Source of the DNA: Streptomyces sp. MNU76
Lineage (GTDB): Bacteria; Actinomycetota; Actinomycetes; Streptomycetales; Streptomycetaceae
Assembly: GCF_020982545.1 (NCBI RefSeq)
Contig: NZ_JAJKLK010000003.1
Span: forward strand, 806,001 to 870,000
Direction: 5' to 3'
DNA: 64,000 nucleotides
This document shows, piece by piece, positions 25,220 to 34,371 of this stretch; positions within the stretch are counted from its first letter, which is position 1, and every line of letters starts with the position of its first letter. The position numbers were made by a program, and so were the translations under genes. The notes below the pieces were generated by a model. The model was not told where the DNA came from and did not search any database. It saw nothing but the letters and a program-made list of their open reading frames with translations.

Positions 25220-25268
25220 GGACACCCTTACCGGAAGTAACTCCTCGGTAAGTTACGTGACGGTAACG
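25220..25268 (-). promoter_or_regulatory. TTACCG/GTAAC-rich regulatory region
   Basis: GTAACT (25237-25242) and AGTTAC (25251-25256) form an inverted repeat, flanked by further CGGTAAC and TTACCG copies. This A/T-containing cluster stands out against the GC-rich background and lies directly upstream of the secreted peptidase gene, so it is a likely activator or repressor site. Confidence 0.45.
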
Positions 25269-25280
25269 TTCGGCGGTGAA

Positions 25281-26042
25281 CTATGAGGCGCGGTGGGAGA
25301 TCTGGGCGGGGGCGGACGGTGCGGGTGCCGGGGTCTGGGCCGCCCGGGTGACGTCCGCGACGAGCTCGACCACGTCGGCGCCGTACGCCTGGGAGTTGAC
25401 CACCTTCAGGAGGAGCACGAAGGTGCCCGTGCCGTACTTGCGGTGCAGACGCTCGTGGTTGCGGGCGAGATAGCGCGTGGCGGCCTGGTTGGTGATGGCG
25501 CGCTGGCCGCAGAAGAGGAAGACCGGCCGCGACTGGTCCGGCTGTCCGGTGGTGAGCCGGGCCAGGAGCACGTGCTCGGTGACGCCGGGGTCCAGGCGGT
25601 ACTGGTCGCTGCCGATCTGGAAGGCCGCCCGGTGCGGGCCCGGCTCAGGATCGCTGTTGAAGGTGACGCCGGGCAGCATGGCCCCTATGTGCGCCGCCAT
25701 CCGGCGATTGGAAACGGGGCCTCCCACGCAGAACTCGGTGCGCTCGCCGAACCCCTGCTGAGCCGCGTCCTGGGTGATGATCTGGGCGTGCGAGCCGCAG
25801 TCCTTGATCAGCGCGGAGAGCTCCAGCAGCGCGAACACGTCGAAGCGGTGGACCGCCAGGTCCGCACTGGACGGATCCCGGTTGACCACCAGCAGGGACT
25901 CCGAGTTCGCCGGCAACCCGAAGAACGCCTGCTTGCGGCGGAGCTTCCGCTTCCACAGGTATGTCCGGAAGAACCAGCCCAGGGAGGCACTGAACCCGGC
26001 CGCGATCACGCCGAGGACGATATTGCGCACGTCGTCATTCAT
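25281..26042 (-). CDS. Membrane-anchored conserved hypothetical protein
   Basis: 253 residues. One N-terminal membrane helix (NIVLGVIAAGFSASLGWFF) followed by a basic stop-transfer stretch (WKRKLRRKQ) places the rest in the cytosol. The body (SLLVVNRDPSSADLAVHRFD, VFLFCGQRAITNQAATRYL) looks like an alpha/beta fold. I do not recognise the family. A TACCAT box 8 nt before the ATG suggests a leaderless transcript. Confidence 0.7.
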   Translation of the reverse strand: MNDDVRNIVLGVIAAGFSASLGWFFRTYLWKRKLRRKQAFFGLPANSESLLVVNRDPSSADLAVHRFDVFALLELSALIKDCGSHAQIITQDAAQQGFGERTEFCVGGPVSNRRMAAHIGAMLPGVTFNSDPEPGPHRAAFQIGSDQYRLDPGVTEHVLLARLTTGQPDQSRPVFLFCGQRAITNQAATRYLARNHERLHRKYGTGTFVLLLKVVNSQAYGADVVELVADVTRAAQTPAPAPSAPAQISHRAS

Positions 26043-26174
26043 GGCCGCGCATGGTAGCGGGCGCCGTCGAACAGTGCTCGAATCCCGTGTCCGATTCAGG
26101 GCCCCGGAGTGCCTCCTGACGGGGCCATGGCAGCCGCGTTAGTCTGCGCGGACGGTCCTTGACTGGAGGTACTG

Positions 26175-27980
26175 ATGCGTCTGCGTCGCCCTGTCGCGCG
26201 GAAACTGGCTGTACTGGCGGCGACGTCCGCCGTGATGTCGGTGGGGGCGGCCCCGCCGACCTCGGCGGCGACGAACACCCCCTCGAAGAGCCCGGTCGCC
26301 GTCGGCTACGGCGGCGCCGTCTCCAGCGTCGACCCGGACGCCTCCGCCGCCGGCATCGAGGTGCTCCGCAAGGGCGGCAACGCGGTGGACGCCGCGGTCG
26401 CCACGGCCGCCGCGCTCGGTGTGACCGAGCCCTACTCGGCGGGCATCGGCGGAGGCGGCTACTTCGTCTACTACGACGCCAAGTCCCGTACGGTGCACAC
26501 CGTCGACGGCCGCGAGACCGCGCCGCTCAGCGCCGGCGAGGACCTCTTCCTGGAGAACGGGCAGCCGATCCCGTTCGCCGAGGCCGTCACCAGCGGGCTG
26601 AGCGTCGGCACCCCCGGCACCCCCGCCACGTGGGGGACCGCGCTGAAGAGCTGGGGCAGCAAGCCCCTGGACAAGCTGCTCAAGCCCGCCGAGAGACTCG
26701 CCCGCGACGGGTTCGTGGTCGACGAGACCTTCCGCGCCCAGACAGCCTCCAACGAGGCCCGGTTCCGCAACTTCCCGGCCACGGTCGACCTCTACCTCCC
26801 CGGCGGCAGGCTCCCGGTGGTCGGCTCTACCCTCAAGAACCCCGATCTGGCCCGCACCTACGCCGAGTTGGGCCGCAAGGGCGTCGGCGCGCTCTACCGG
26901 GGCGACCTCGCCCAGGACATCGTCGACACGGTCAACAAGCCGCCGGTGGACCCGGCCTCGGGTTACAACGCCCGCCCCGGCGACCTGACGAGGGCCGACC
27001 TCGCCCAGTACCGCACCAGGCGCCAGGCCCCCACCAAGGCGTCGTACCGCGGCCTCGGCGTGTACGGCATGGCGCCCTCCTCCTCCGGCGGCACGACGGT
27101 CGCCGAGGCGCTCAACATCCTGGAGCGGACCGACCTCTCCAAGGCGAGCGACGTCCAGTACCTGCACCGTTACATCGAGGCGAGCCGGATCGCGTTCGCC
27201 GACCGGGGCCGCTGGGTCGGCGACCCCGCCTTCGAGGACGTACCGACGAAGGAACTGCTCTCGCAGCGGTTCGCGGACTCCCGTGAGTGCCTGATCAAGG
27301 ACGACGCGGTGCTCACCAGCCCCGTCGCCCCGGGCGACCCGCGCAACCCGGCGCCCTGCGCGAGCGGCGGTACGGCGGCGCCGACGACGTACGAGGGCGA
27401 CAGCACGACCCACCTCACGGTCGCCGACAAGTGGGGCAACGTCGTCTCCTACACCCTCACCATCGAGCAGACCGGTGGCAGCGGCATCACCGTCCCGGGC
27501 CGCGGCTTCCTGCTCAACAACGAGCTGACGGACTTCTCCTTCACCCCGGCGAACCCCGCCGTGCACGACCCCAACCTGCCGGGACCGGGCAAGCGGCCGC
27601 GTTCGTCGATGTCCCCGACGATCGTGCTCGACCGGCACGGCAAACCCGTGGTGGCGCTCGGCTCGCCCGGCGGCGCGACCATCATCACGACCGTGCTGCA
27701 GACCCTGACCGGCTTCCTCGACCGGAGGCTGCCGCTGGTCGACGCGATCGCCGCGCCGCGCGCCAGTCAGCGCAACCAGACCACCACCGAACTCGAACCG
27801 GGCCTGTGGAACAGCCCGTTGAAGACCGAACTCGAAGCCATCGGGCACGGCTTCCGGCAGAACCCGGAGATCGGCGCGGCCACCGCCGTCCAGCGTCTGC
27901 CGAACGGCAAGTGGCTGGCCGCCGCGGAGACGGTACGGCGCGGAGGCGGCGCGGCGATGGTCGTGCACCCCGTCAGGTAG
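26175..27980 (+). CDS. ggt: Secreted gamma-glutamyltransferase
   Basis: 601 residues; GGAGGT lies 5 nt before the ATG. Signal peptide at residues 1-32. The large subunit has [20 protein letters not shown] and [12 protein letters not shown]. The self-processing site is in [18 protein letters not shown], where the Thr before THL becomes the N-terminal nucleophile of the small subunit. Later [14 protein letters not shown] supplies the oxyanion region. It transfers or hydrolyses gamma-glutamyl groups of glutathione-type compounds outside the cell, though streptomycetes use mycothiol, so other gamma-glutamyl peptides are likely. Confidence 0.93.
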   Translation: MRLRRPVARKLAVLAATSAVMSVGAAPPTSAATNTPSKSPVAVGYGGAVSSVDPDASAAGIEVLRKGGNAVDAAVATAAALGVTEPYSAGIGGGGYFVYYDAKSRTVHTVDGRETAPLSAGEDLFLENGQPIPFAEAVTSGLSVGTPGTPATWGTALKSWGSKPLDKLLKPAERLARDGFVVDETFRAQTASNEARFRNFPATVDLYLPGGRLPVVGSTLKNPDLARTYAELGRKGVGALYRGDLAQDIVDTVNKPPVDPASGYNARPGDLTRADLAQYRTRRQAPTKASYRGLGVYGMAPSSSGGTTVAEALNILERTDLSKASDVQYLHRYIEASRIAFADRGRWVGDPAFEDVPTKELLSQRFADSRECLIKDDAVLTSPVAPGDPRNPAPCASGGTAAPTTYEGDSTTHLTVADKWGNVVSYTLTIEQTGGSGITVPGRGFLLNNELTDFSFTPANPAVHDPNLPGPGKRPRSSMSPTIVLDRHGKPVVALGSPGGATIITTVLQTLTGFLDRRLPLVDAIAAPRASQRNQTTTELEPGLWNSPLKTELEAIGHGFRQNPEIGAATAVQRLPNGKWLAAAETVRRGGGAAMVVHPVR

Positions 27981-29157
27981 CGCCCCCGGGTGCGCCCTCG
28001 GAGGCGGGCGGCGGCGTCGTACGGAACGCCAGCCGTCCGTCCTCCACCTCCGCCGCCACCCGGCTGCCGGACGGCAGCCGCCCGTCGAGCAGCAGCCGCG
28101 ACAGCGGGTTGTCGACCTCCCGCTGGATCGTGCGGCGCAGCGGCCGGGCGCCGTACTCGGGCTGGTGGCCGTGGCGGGCGAGATGGTCGACGGCCCGCTC
28201 GCCGAACTCGATCGTGACGCCCCGCGCGTGCAGCCGCAGCCGCGTCCCCTCCAGCAACAGAGCGGTGATCCGCCGCAGTTGGTCGTCGCCGAGCCGGCGG
28301 AAGACGACGATCTCGTCGATACGGTTGAGGAACTCGGGTCGGAAGTACTCCCGGAGCGGCCGCAGGATCCGCTCCCGCCGGTCCTCCTCGTCCGCCTCGG
28401 CGCCGCCCGCCGAGAAACCGAGCCCCGCCCCGCCCCCGGCCGATGGCGTCCGAGCCCAGGTTGCTCGTCATGACGACCACGGCGTTGGCGAAGTCGACCG
28501 TACGGCCCTGGGAGTCGGTGAGCCGGCCGTCGTCGAGGACCTGGAGCAGCAGGTTGAAGACGTCCGGGTGGGCCTTCTCCACCTCGTCCAGCAACAGAGG
28601 TGAGTACGGGTGGCGTCGTACGGTCTCGGTCAGCTGCCCGGCCTCCTCGTGGCCGACGTAGCCGGGCGGGGCGCCCACCAGGCGGCTGACCGTGTGCCGT
28701 TCCTGGTACTCGCTCATGTCGAGCCGCACCATCCGGTCCTCGCTGCCGAAGAGGGCCTCCGCGAGCGCCCGGGCCAGTTGCGTCTTGCCGACGCCGGTCG
28801 GGCCCAGGAACAGGAAGCTGCCGATCGGCCGTTCGGGACTGGCGAGCCCGGCGCGCGAGCGCAGCACGGCGTCCGCCACCACGTCCACCGCCTCGTCCTG
28901 CCCGACGACCCGGCGGCGCAGCCGCTCCGCGAGGCCCAGCAGCCGTTCCCGCTCCTCCTGGGTGAGGCTGCTGACGGGGATGCCGGTCTGCCCGGAGCCG
29001 GTGACCCGGGCCAGCTCGTGCGCGTCCAGCAGCGCGCGCTTGACCGCCGGGGTCAGCGCGAGCGACGCGGGCGCGGGGCCCTGACCGGGTTTGTGCCGCT
29101 CGGGGCCCGACCGCTCGTCGATCGCACCGGCCAGCGCGTCGGGGTCGGAGAGCACGA
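27973..29157 (-). pseudogene. ClpB/ClpC-type AAA+ chaperone: deleted and frameshifted
   Basis: Reading leftward from 29157, part of a Clp N-terminal region ([31 protein letters not shown]) joins directly to the region before the second AAA+ module ([34 protein letters not shown], Walker [10 protein letters not shown], Walker [16 protein letters not shown]). NBD1 is missing. After [15 protein letters not shown] the frame shifts by one base in the C-rich tract at 28420-28442; the continuation [20 protein letters not shown] and the D2-small domain lie in another frame. The 5-prime end stops at 29157, where a plus-strand gene begins. Not functional as it stands. Confidence 0.8.
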
Positions 29158-29564
29158 TGGCCACTGACCACGACGCCGAACGCGACGCCATCACCGCAGC
29201 GATCCAGCGGCTGTTCGACGGCCGTCCAATCCGGTCCACGGGGGCGCTCACCACGCTGCAACTCGCCGCAGAGGCAGGCGTCAAGCGCTGGGTCCTCACG
29301 CACAAGCACGTCGACTTGAAAGAAGAGTTCACCCGCCGAAAGTCCGAGGCAAACGGCATCCCGCCCGCGTTCCAGCATCTGCACGCCCGCGCAGCAGACG
29401 CCGAAGCCGTCGCCCGCGCACTGCGGGAGGACAACGGCCGGCTCCGCGAGCGCGTCGCCGTCTATGCCCAGGTCATCCACGAACTCCGCACCGAGCTGGA
29501 CCGGCGCACCGACAACAGCACCCAGCCCAGCCCCGTCCGGACCTTCCCCACCAGCATCACCTGA
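29157..29564 (+). CDS. Small coiled-coil protein, probably of mobile origin
   Basis: 135 residues starting [24 protein letters not shown] lies 6 nt upstream. A helix-turn-helix-like part ([20 protein letters not shown]) is followed by a coiled coil ([20 protein letters not shown]). Similar small proteins accompany tyrosine recombinases or transposases in streptomycetes, but no recombinase is next to it here. Its start coincides with the broken end of the Clp gene, which suggests it arrived with an element that truncated that gene. Confidence 0.55.
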   Translation: MATDHDAERDAITAAIQRLFDGRPIRSTGALTTLQLAAEAGVKRWVLTHKHVDLKEEFTRRKSEANGIPPAFQHLHARAADAEAVARALREDNGRLRERVAVYAQVIHELRTELDRRTDNSTQPSPVRTFPTSIT

Positions 29565-29660
29565 CGCGCGAGGCGGTCGCTGCGCTGACCCTTTCCCAAG
29601 CCTGGTACGTGTCACAAGAACTGCGATGCGTGTCTGGGATGGGGAACTCTGTCGACCGCA

Positions 29661-30179
29661 TCAGCCGGTCGAGTGGTACCGGCCCGGCCGCTCGGGCTCC
29701 ATCCGGAAGCAGACCAAGCGGGTCTTGGCGGCGGCCGTGCGCAGCTCGTCGTCGGTGGGTCGCCGGTCGCCCGGGAGGCCGAGCATCAGTGCCTTGGCGG
29801 CCTTGGGCCCTTTGCGCCGACCGAACTCACCGAGCAGGGCGGCGACTTCCTCAGGGTCCTCGACGACCGTCGGGACGGCGCTGTGGTCCTGGCCCCGGAT
29901 GCGCAGCCGGACGGCGGACCCTTGGCGCATGCTGGGGATCCAGCCGAGCTGGGAGGACATGGCGAGCACCGTGCCGGGGTCCCAGTCGAAGTAGCCGATG
30001 GGGACCGTGAATTCGCGGCCCGTCCTGTGCCCCTGGTACGTGAGCAGCATCAGGCGCCCGCTCAGCGGCTTGTGGAAGCGGGAGGCGAGCAGCGGCCGTA
30101 CGACCTTGTTGGCGGCTCTAAAGATCTTCACCATGGGCGGCGTGGCCGTGTTCGCCGCGGGCGTGCCGGAGGTGCTCAC
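29661..30179 (-). CDS. F420-dependent nitroreductase-family (Ddn-like) oxidoreductase
   Basis: 172 residues from a GTG at 30179 that overlaps the stop of the upstream SDR gene (GTGA), so the two are translationally coupled. The sequence (RFHKPLSGRLMLLTYQGHRT then GREFTVPIGYF, VRLRIRGQDHSAVPTVVED) matches the deazaflavin-dependent nitroreductase split-barrel family, which binds reduced F420. Substrate unknown. The partner SDR and the divergent TetR suggest an inducible detoxification unit. Confidence 0.82.
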   Translation of the reverse strand: MSTSGTPAANTATPPMVKIFRAANKVVRPLLASRFHKPLSGRLMLLTYQGHRTGREFTVPIGYFDWDPGTVLAMSSQLGWIPSMRQGSAVRLRIRGQDHSAVPTVVEDPEEVAALLGEFGRRKGPKAAKALMLGLPGDRRPTDDELRTAAAKTRLVCFRMEPERPGRYHSTG

Positions 30180-30847
30180 CAGATGCCGCCGGGGACGGTG
30201 TGGACGATCTCGGCCTGGTCGCGCTTGGTGTAGGCGTTCCAGTAGTGCTCGGCGATGGTCTCGGGCTCGGTGCCGGGACCGCTGCCGATGAACACCCCGA
30301 TGGCCACGTGCGCGGCGTGCACACCGTGCTCGGCGAGGTCGATGCCCAGGGCCATGGCGTAGTTGCGCAGGGCCGCCGCCGCGACGCCGACGCTGCCGAA
30401 CGCGCCGCCGAGCGGCCGGATAGAGGAGGCGCCCGTGGAGAACAGCAGGGTGCCACTGCCGCGTTCGAGCATGGCGGGCAGCACCTGACGGACCGCGGCA
30501 ACCGCTCCGTACAGGTAGTAGTCGAGCTGCTTGTGGAGGTCCTGCGCCGTGGCGTCGACGGCGGCGGCGCCGGCGAAAGTGGGGTCGGCGGGCGAGTACT
30601 CCAGTACGTCGACGGCCCCGAACCGGTCGGCGACCGCGGCGAGCGCCGACTGCAGCGAGTCGGGACGCGTCACGTCCGCGGCGAAGCCTGCGGCCTCGAT
30701 GCCGTCCTCGGCGAGCCGCGCGGCGAGCGCGTCGAGCTTGTCCTGGGTCCGGGAGACCAGGGCGACCTGGAAACCCTCCCTTCCGAAGCGGCGGGCGATG
30801 GACAGGCCCAGTCCGGGGCCTGCCCCGATGACGGCGATGACGGGCAT
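30176..30847 (-). CDS. Atypical short-chain dehydrogenase-like protein lacking YxxxK
   Basis: 223 residues from the ATG at 30847 (GAGGAG 9 nt upstream). The Rossmann start MPVIAVIGAGPGLGLSIARR gives a GxGxxG nucleotide site, and VSRTQDKLDAL and FAADVTRPDSL follow as in SDRs. The catalytic segment reads STGASSIRPLGGAFGSVGVA: the usual Tyr and Lys of YxxxK are replaced. It may bind NAD(P)H without classical SDR chemistry, or use another acid. First gene of a two-gene operon with an F420 reductase, controlled by the divergent TetR. Confidence 0.83.
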   Translation of the reverse strand: MPVIAVIGAGPGLGLSIARRFGREGFQVALVSRTQDKLDALAARLAEDGIEAAGFAADVTRPDSLQSALAAVADRFGAVDVLEYSPADPTFAGAAAVDATAQDLHKQLDYYLYGAVAAVRQVLPAMLERGSGTLLFSTGASSIRPLGGAFGSVGVAAAALRNYAMALGIDLAEHGVHAAHVAIGVFIGSGPGTEPETIAEHYWNAYTKRDQAEIVHTVPGGIW

Positions 30848-30932
30848 GGGTGGTGCTCCTCTGGTCGGACGGGCTGGACGGATGAGGGGCACCTCCCGCC
30901 ACGACAGCGGTCAGGACTGAAAGTCGAGGGCA

Positions 30933-30969
30933 GCCTCATGTTCTTGGATCGTAGCAGAGAACATGAGGC
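30933..30969. promoter_or_regulatory. 12-bp-arm palindromic TetR operator
   Basis: GCCTCATGTTCT (30933-30944) and AGAACATGAGGC (30958-30969) form a perfect inverted repeat with a 13-bp spacer in the divergent promoter. The right arm overlaps the -35 position of a TAGGCT -10 box at 30984-30989, 7 nt before the tetR ATG. A TACGAT box on the opposite strand lies in the spacer. Both promoters would be covered by bound repressor. Confidence 0.8.
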
Positions 30970-30996
30970 ATCCCTCCGGTTGGTAGGCTGAGGGAC

Positions 30997-31689
30997 ATGG
31001 CCATCGACCCTCCGTCCGCCTCCGCCGGGAACCCGGCCCCTGTCCGCCCCCTGCGGCGCGACGCGCAGCGCAATCGCGAGGCCCTCCTCACCGCGGCCCG
31101 CTCCTGCTTCGCCGAGCAGGGCCTGGAGGCACCCCTGGAGCAGGTGGCCAAGCGGGCCGGGCTGGCCATCGGCACGCTGTACCGGCACTTTCCCACCCGG
31201 CTGGACCTGGTACAGGCGACCTTCGCCGGGAAGCTGGCCGTCTGGCGGGAGGCCGCCGAGAAGGCCGTCACCATGGATGACGCCTGGGCGGGACTGTGCC
31301 ACTTCCTGGAGACCATGTGCGAACTCCAGTCACAGGACCGGGGGTTCAACGACCTGGCCTCCATGCGGTTGCCGGAGAGCGCCTGCCTGGCGGGCGCCCA
31401 GACCCGCATCCGCGAACTCGGTGTACACATCGTCGAGCGTGCGCAGGAGCAGGGCAGCCTGCGCCCCGACCTCACCCCCGAGGACCTTGCCTTCGTCATC
31501 TGGTCGCACAGCCGCGTCACCGAGGCCACCCACGCCATCGCCCCGGACGCCTGGCGCCGCCACCTCTACCTGCTGCTCGACGGCTTCCGAACCGACCGCG
31601 CCCACCCGCTGCCGGCGCCGCCGCTCACCGAGGAGCAGCTGTACCGCGCCATGATCAGCCTCGGCGGAAACGGGGCCTGCGTCCCGTGA
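30997..31689 (+). CDS. TetR-family repressor of the SDR/F420-reductase operon
   Basis: 230 residues. The helix-turn-helix is plain: RNREALLTAARSCFAEQGLE, then LEQVAKRAGLAIGTLYRHFP. The C-terminal domain (LRPDLTPEDLAFVIWS) is of the AcrR C-terminal type. The perfect palindrome 28 bp upstream and the divergent operon make autoregulation and repression of the SDR/Ddn pair very likely. Confidence 0.9.
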   Translation: MAIDPPSASAGNPAPVRPLRRDAQRNREALLTAARSCFAEQGLEAPLEQVAKRAGLAIGTLYRHFPTRLDLVQATFAGKLAVWREAAEKAVTMDDAWAGLCHFLETMCELQSQDRGFNDLASMRLPESACLAGAQTRIRELGVHIVERAQEQGSLRPDLTPEDLAFVIWSHSRVTEATHAIAPDAWRRHLYLLLDGFRTDRAHPLPAPPLTEEQLYRAMISLGGNGACVP

Positions 31690-31729
31690 CCGTCGGCACG
31701 CGTCATTGTCCCAAGGCGCCGCGGGGAGC

Positions 31730-31926
31730 CCCTTCCCGCGACCAGGCCGAGCCGGTACGTGTTCCGTCCCCGCGACGCAGAATTCGTGGAGACTTTTGGC
31801 GACCTCCGCGCGCACCAGCGACACGGCGCGCTCGAAGGCCGCCTCGTCAGCGAAGCATGCGCACATCCAGACCACGTCCGGGTCCCCGCTGCTGACATGC
31901 ATCAGGTAGAGCAGCCACGACGCCAC
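31730..31926 (-). pseudogene. Possible antibiotic-biosynthesis-monooxygenase-like scrap
   Basis: The frame LLYLMHVSSGDPDVVWMCAC then FADEAAFERAVSLVRAEVAK looks like the second half of a small ABM-type ferredoxin-like protein. The N-terminus is missing at about 31926, where an IS remnant begins, and no stop follows in a sensible place. Identification is weak. Confidence 0.3.
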
Positions 31927-32016
31927 GCTCTACAAAGACTGCGACACAGTCGAGCGCGCCATCAACAAGTTCAAGGAATGGCGGGGGCTGGCCACCCGCG
32001 ACGACAAGACACTCGA
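31919..32016 (+). mobile_element. IS5-type transposase remnant
   Basis: About 33 codons, DATLYKDCDTVERAINKFKE then WRGLATRDDKT, match the conserved C-terminal YRxRNTVERxxNxLKxWRGxATRYDKT block of IS5-family transposases. No other part of the element is visible, and key residues have drifted (Cys for Arg, Asp for Tyr). Confidence 0.65.
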
Positions 32017-32050
32017 TATTCCTCAGCGGCGCACGGAAGCCCGGTCGGCG

Positions 32051-32971
32051 TCACGCCGAGGAGGCGGCAAGGGCCCGCGCGCTGCTGAAGGCAGCGGGCG
32101 TTGACCAGTCCTGTTGGCGAAGGAGGTCCAGCAGGGCGGTTTCGGCCGGCCCCGGGTCGTGACGCACGCCGACCAGGACCCGTTCGGAGAGGGCGGGGGC
32201 CAGCGGCCTGGCCAGCTGGGTATAGGGGGGCGGGACGGTGGAGGCGGGGACCATGGTCACACCCAGGCCATGCGCGACCAGTTGTACCGCCGTGGCGATC
32301 TGAGAGGCGCGTGCCACGGTCGAGGGAGTGATCCCGACGCGCCTGAGAACCTGGCCGATCTGTTCGTCCAGGAGGCCGCCACGGGTGAACCGCACCCAGC
32401 CCTCGCCGGCCAGGTCCTCCAGTCGTACGGAGTCCGCCCGGTGCAGGGGGTGTTGGGGAGGAAGGATCACGGCATACGGCTCCTCGCCCAGTTCGTGGAC
32501 GTCGTAGCCGCACTCGGGTGCGAGGTGGTGGTACAGCACCAGATCGACCGTACCCAGGTGGTCGAGGTGTTCCATCTCCACCGGCGTGGGTTCTTCCACG
32601 AGAGTCACATGAAGGCGCGGATGGATGCGCCGCAACTCTCCCAGGGCGGCGGCAAGCTGGTTGGTCGCCAGGCCGGTTGAGGCGACCACGAGGAGTTCGC
32701 CCGTCAGATCGCCTCCGCTGGCACGTGCCGCGGCGCGGGCTCGGCGGGCGGCGCTCACGGCGATCTCGGCCTCTTTGAGGAAGGCCCGCCCGGCGACGGT
32801 CACCGCGACTCCGCGCGGGATCCGGGTGAAGATGCGGACGCCGAGATCCTTCTCCAGCGCCGCGACCTGATGGGAGACCGTGGGCTGGGCGACGCCGAGC
32901 CGGGCGGCGGCCGCAGTGACAGAGCCCTCTTCGGCCATGGCCAAGGCGTATTCGTACTGGCGCAGGTTCAT
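32051..32971 (-). CDS. LysR-family transcriptional regulator
   Basis: 306 residues, normal length. The N-terminal winged helix-turn-helix reads MNLRQYEYALAMAEEGSVTA then AAARLGVAQPTVSHQVAALE. The remaining two-lobed effector domain starts near residue 90 (GELLVVASTGLATNQLAAAL). GGAG precedes the ATG. It diverges from a flavin enzyme gene across an AT-rich region with matching inverted repeats, so it very probably controls that gene. Confidence 0.92.
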   Translation of the reverse strand: MNLRQYEYALAMAEEGSVTAAAARLGVAQPTVSHQVAALEKDLGVRIFTRIPRGVAVTVAGRAFLKEAEIAVSAARRARAAARASGGDLTGELLVVASTGLATNQLAAALGELRRIHPRLHVTLVEEPTPVEMEHLDHLGTVDLVLYHHLAPECGYDVHELGEEPYAVILPPQHPLHRADSVRLEDLAGEGWVRFTRGGLLDEQIGQVLRRVGITPSTVARASQIATAVQLVAHGLGVTMVPASTVPPPYTQLARPLAPALSERVLVGVRHDPGPAETALLDLLRQQDWSTPAAFSSARALAASSA

Positions 32972-32991
32972 CGGTTTCTCCTCACGTGACT

Positions 32992-33040
32992 CATAGAAGC
33001 ATTCTATAGCGCGTGCGCAAATGAACTATTTGCTTCTATG
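32992..33040. promoter_or_regulatory. LysR binding region with ATAGAA palindromes
   Basis: CATAGAAGCA (32992-33001) is mirrored by TGCTTCTATG (33031-33040). Within it ATAGAA-GCA-TTCTAT (32993-33007) is a tight palindrome of the T-N11-A LysR style. The region is far richer in A/T than the flanks. Two sites about 39 bp apart fit recognition and activation sites of a LysR tetramer. Confidence 0.7.
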
Positions 33041-33119
33041 GATAGTCACTCATACCGTGATGCTCATGGCGCGGTCAACACGAGGAATTTCCCGGTGCCG
33101 CCGTTTTGAGGAGAAAGCC

Positions 33120-34322
33120 ATGGGACAGAAGTCGAAAACCACGGACAGTGAAATTCAGGAGCTTGTTGACAAGGCTGCAAAACTCGTTCCCCGGCTGGCT
33201 GAAATCGGCAACCGCGCGGACAGCCTGAGTGAGGACCCGACGGAGGCGATGAAGCTGCTCAATGAAGCCGGCTTCTGGCGTCTGCAGGTCCCGGCCGCAT
33301 ACGGCGGGTACAGCGACGGCAGCGTCGCGTTCGGCCTGGAGGCCCTGTACAAGATCTATCTGTCTATCGGTCGAGGAGACGCCGCCGTCCTGCTCAACAC
33401 CGTCGTCGGCTCCGTCGTCCTGGCCGAGTTCTTCAGCAGCGATCTTCCCGAAGCGACCAAGCGTCAGGTGGCAGAGGACATCGCCACCGGCCGGAGGTTC
33501 CGCTTCGTCGCGTCCGCCTCCGAGACCGGTGTCGCCACCGGCCCGACCACCGCGCGCAAGGTCGACGGCGGCGTGCTGGTCAAGGGCACCAAGTCCTTCA
33601 ACAGCAACAGCGGCAGCGCGGCCGAGGGCTACGCGAGCGTCTCCGCCCAACTGGAGGGCTCGACGTCCCTGGTCACCGCCCTGATCCCGCTCGACGCCCC
33701 GGCCGTTCGCCTCCACGGCGACTGGGACGTCATGGGCATGCGCGGCACCCAGAGCCAGCGCATCACCTACGACGACGTCTTCGTCCCCGACGGCTGGTAC
33801 ACCGTCCAGGCCACGCGCGACCCCCTGCTGTTCCCCGTGGCACAGGCCGGCCAGGCGATCATCGTTCTCGGCCCTGCCTACGGGGCACTGGACGCGGCGA
33901 TCGACTACGTCAGGGCCTCCACCACTCCCACGGTGAAGATCTACGACTCGATCCAGACCGACCCGTTCGTCCGCCGGCGCATAGGCGAGTTCCGCATCAA
34001 GCTGGACGCGGCCCGAGCCCTGCTGATGGAACTCGTCCGTGCCGTGGAGAACGCCGACGACAAAACCGAGATCGCCCAGCTCATGATCGACGCGCTCTCC
34101 GCCAAGACCGCCGCGACCGGCATCGCCGTCGAGGTCGCGTCCGGGATCGTCGACCTCACCGGGACCCGCAGCGCCGCCGCCAAGTACAACATCGACCGTT
34201 TCTGGCGCAACATCCGCACCTTCTCCCAGCACGACCCCAAGGTCGATGCGGCACAGTACTTCGTCGGCGGCTACCACCTGGCCGGAGAAGTCCCCGGCAT
34301 GGAGGTCTACGTCCGTGTCTGA
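33120..34322 (+). CDS. Acyl-CoA dehydrogenase-fold flavin enzyme (DszC/SfnB-like)
   Basis: 400 residues from the ATG at 33120 (GAGGAG 7 nt upstream). It has the N-terminal helical domain ([20 protein letters not shown] then GGYSDG), the beta-barrel ([19 protein letters not shown]) and the C-terminal helical bundle ([20 protein letters not shown]). The acyl-CoA-dehydrogenase fold is certain. Absence of a clear catalytic Glu and the MRGTQS region fit group D flavin monooxygenases such as DszC or SfnB that use FMNH2. Divergence from a LysR gene is typical for sulfur-source or aromatic-scavenging enzymes, but the substrate is unproven. Confidence 0.8.
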   Translation: MGQKSKTTDSEIQELVDKAAKLVPRLAEIGNRADSLSEDPTEAMKLLNEAGFWRLQVPAAYGGYSDGSVAFGLEALYKIYLSIGRGDAAVLLNTVVGSVVLAEFFSSDLPEATKRQVAEDIATGRRFRFVASASETGVATGPTTARKVDGGVLVKGTKSFNSNSGSAAEGYASVSAQLEGSTSLVTALIPLDAPAVRLHGDWDVMGMRGTQSQRITYDDVFVPDGWYTVQATRDPLLFPVAQAGQAIIVLGPAYGALDAAIDYVRASTTPTVKIYDSIQTDPFVRRRIGEFRIKLDAARALLMELVRAVENADDKTEIAQLMIDALSAKTAATGIAVEVASGIVDLTGTRSAAAKYNIDRFWRNIRTFSQHDPKVDAAQYFVGGYHLAGEVPGMEVYVRV

Positions 34323-34371
34323 CAGGCTCGCCGGCAATGACCGCCCCGCCCAGCGCGGTACAAGAAGGGAA

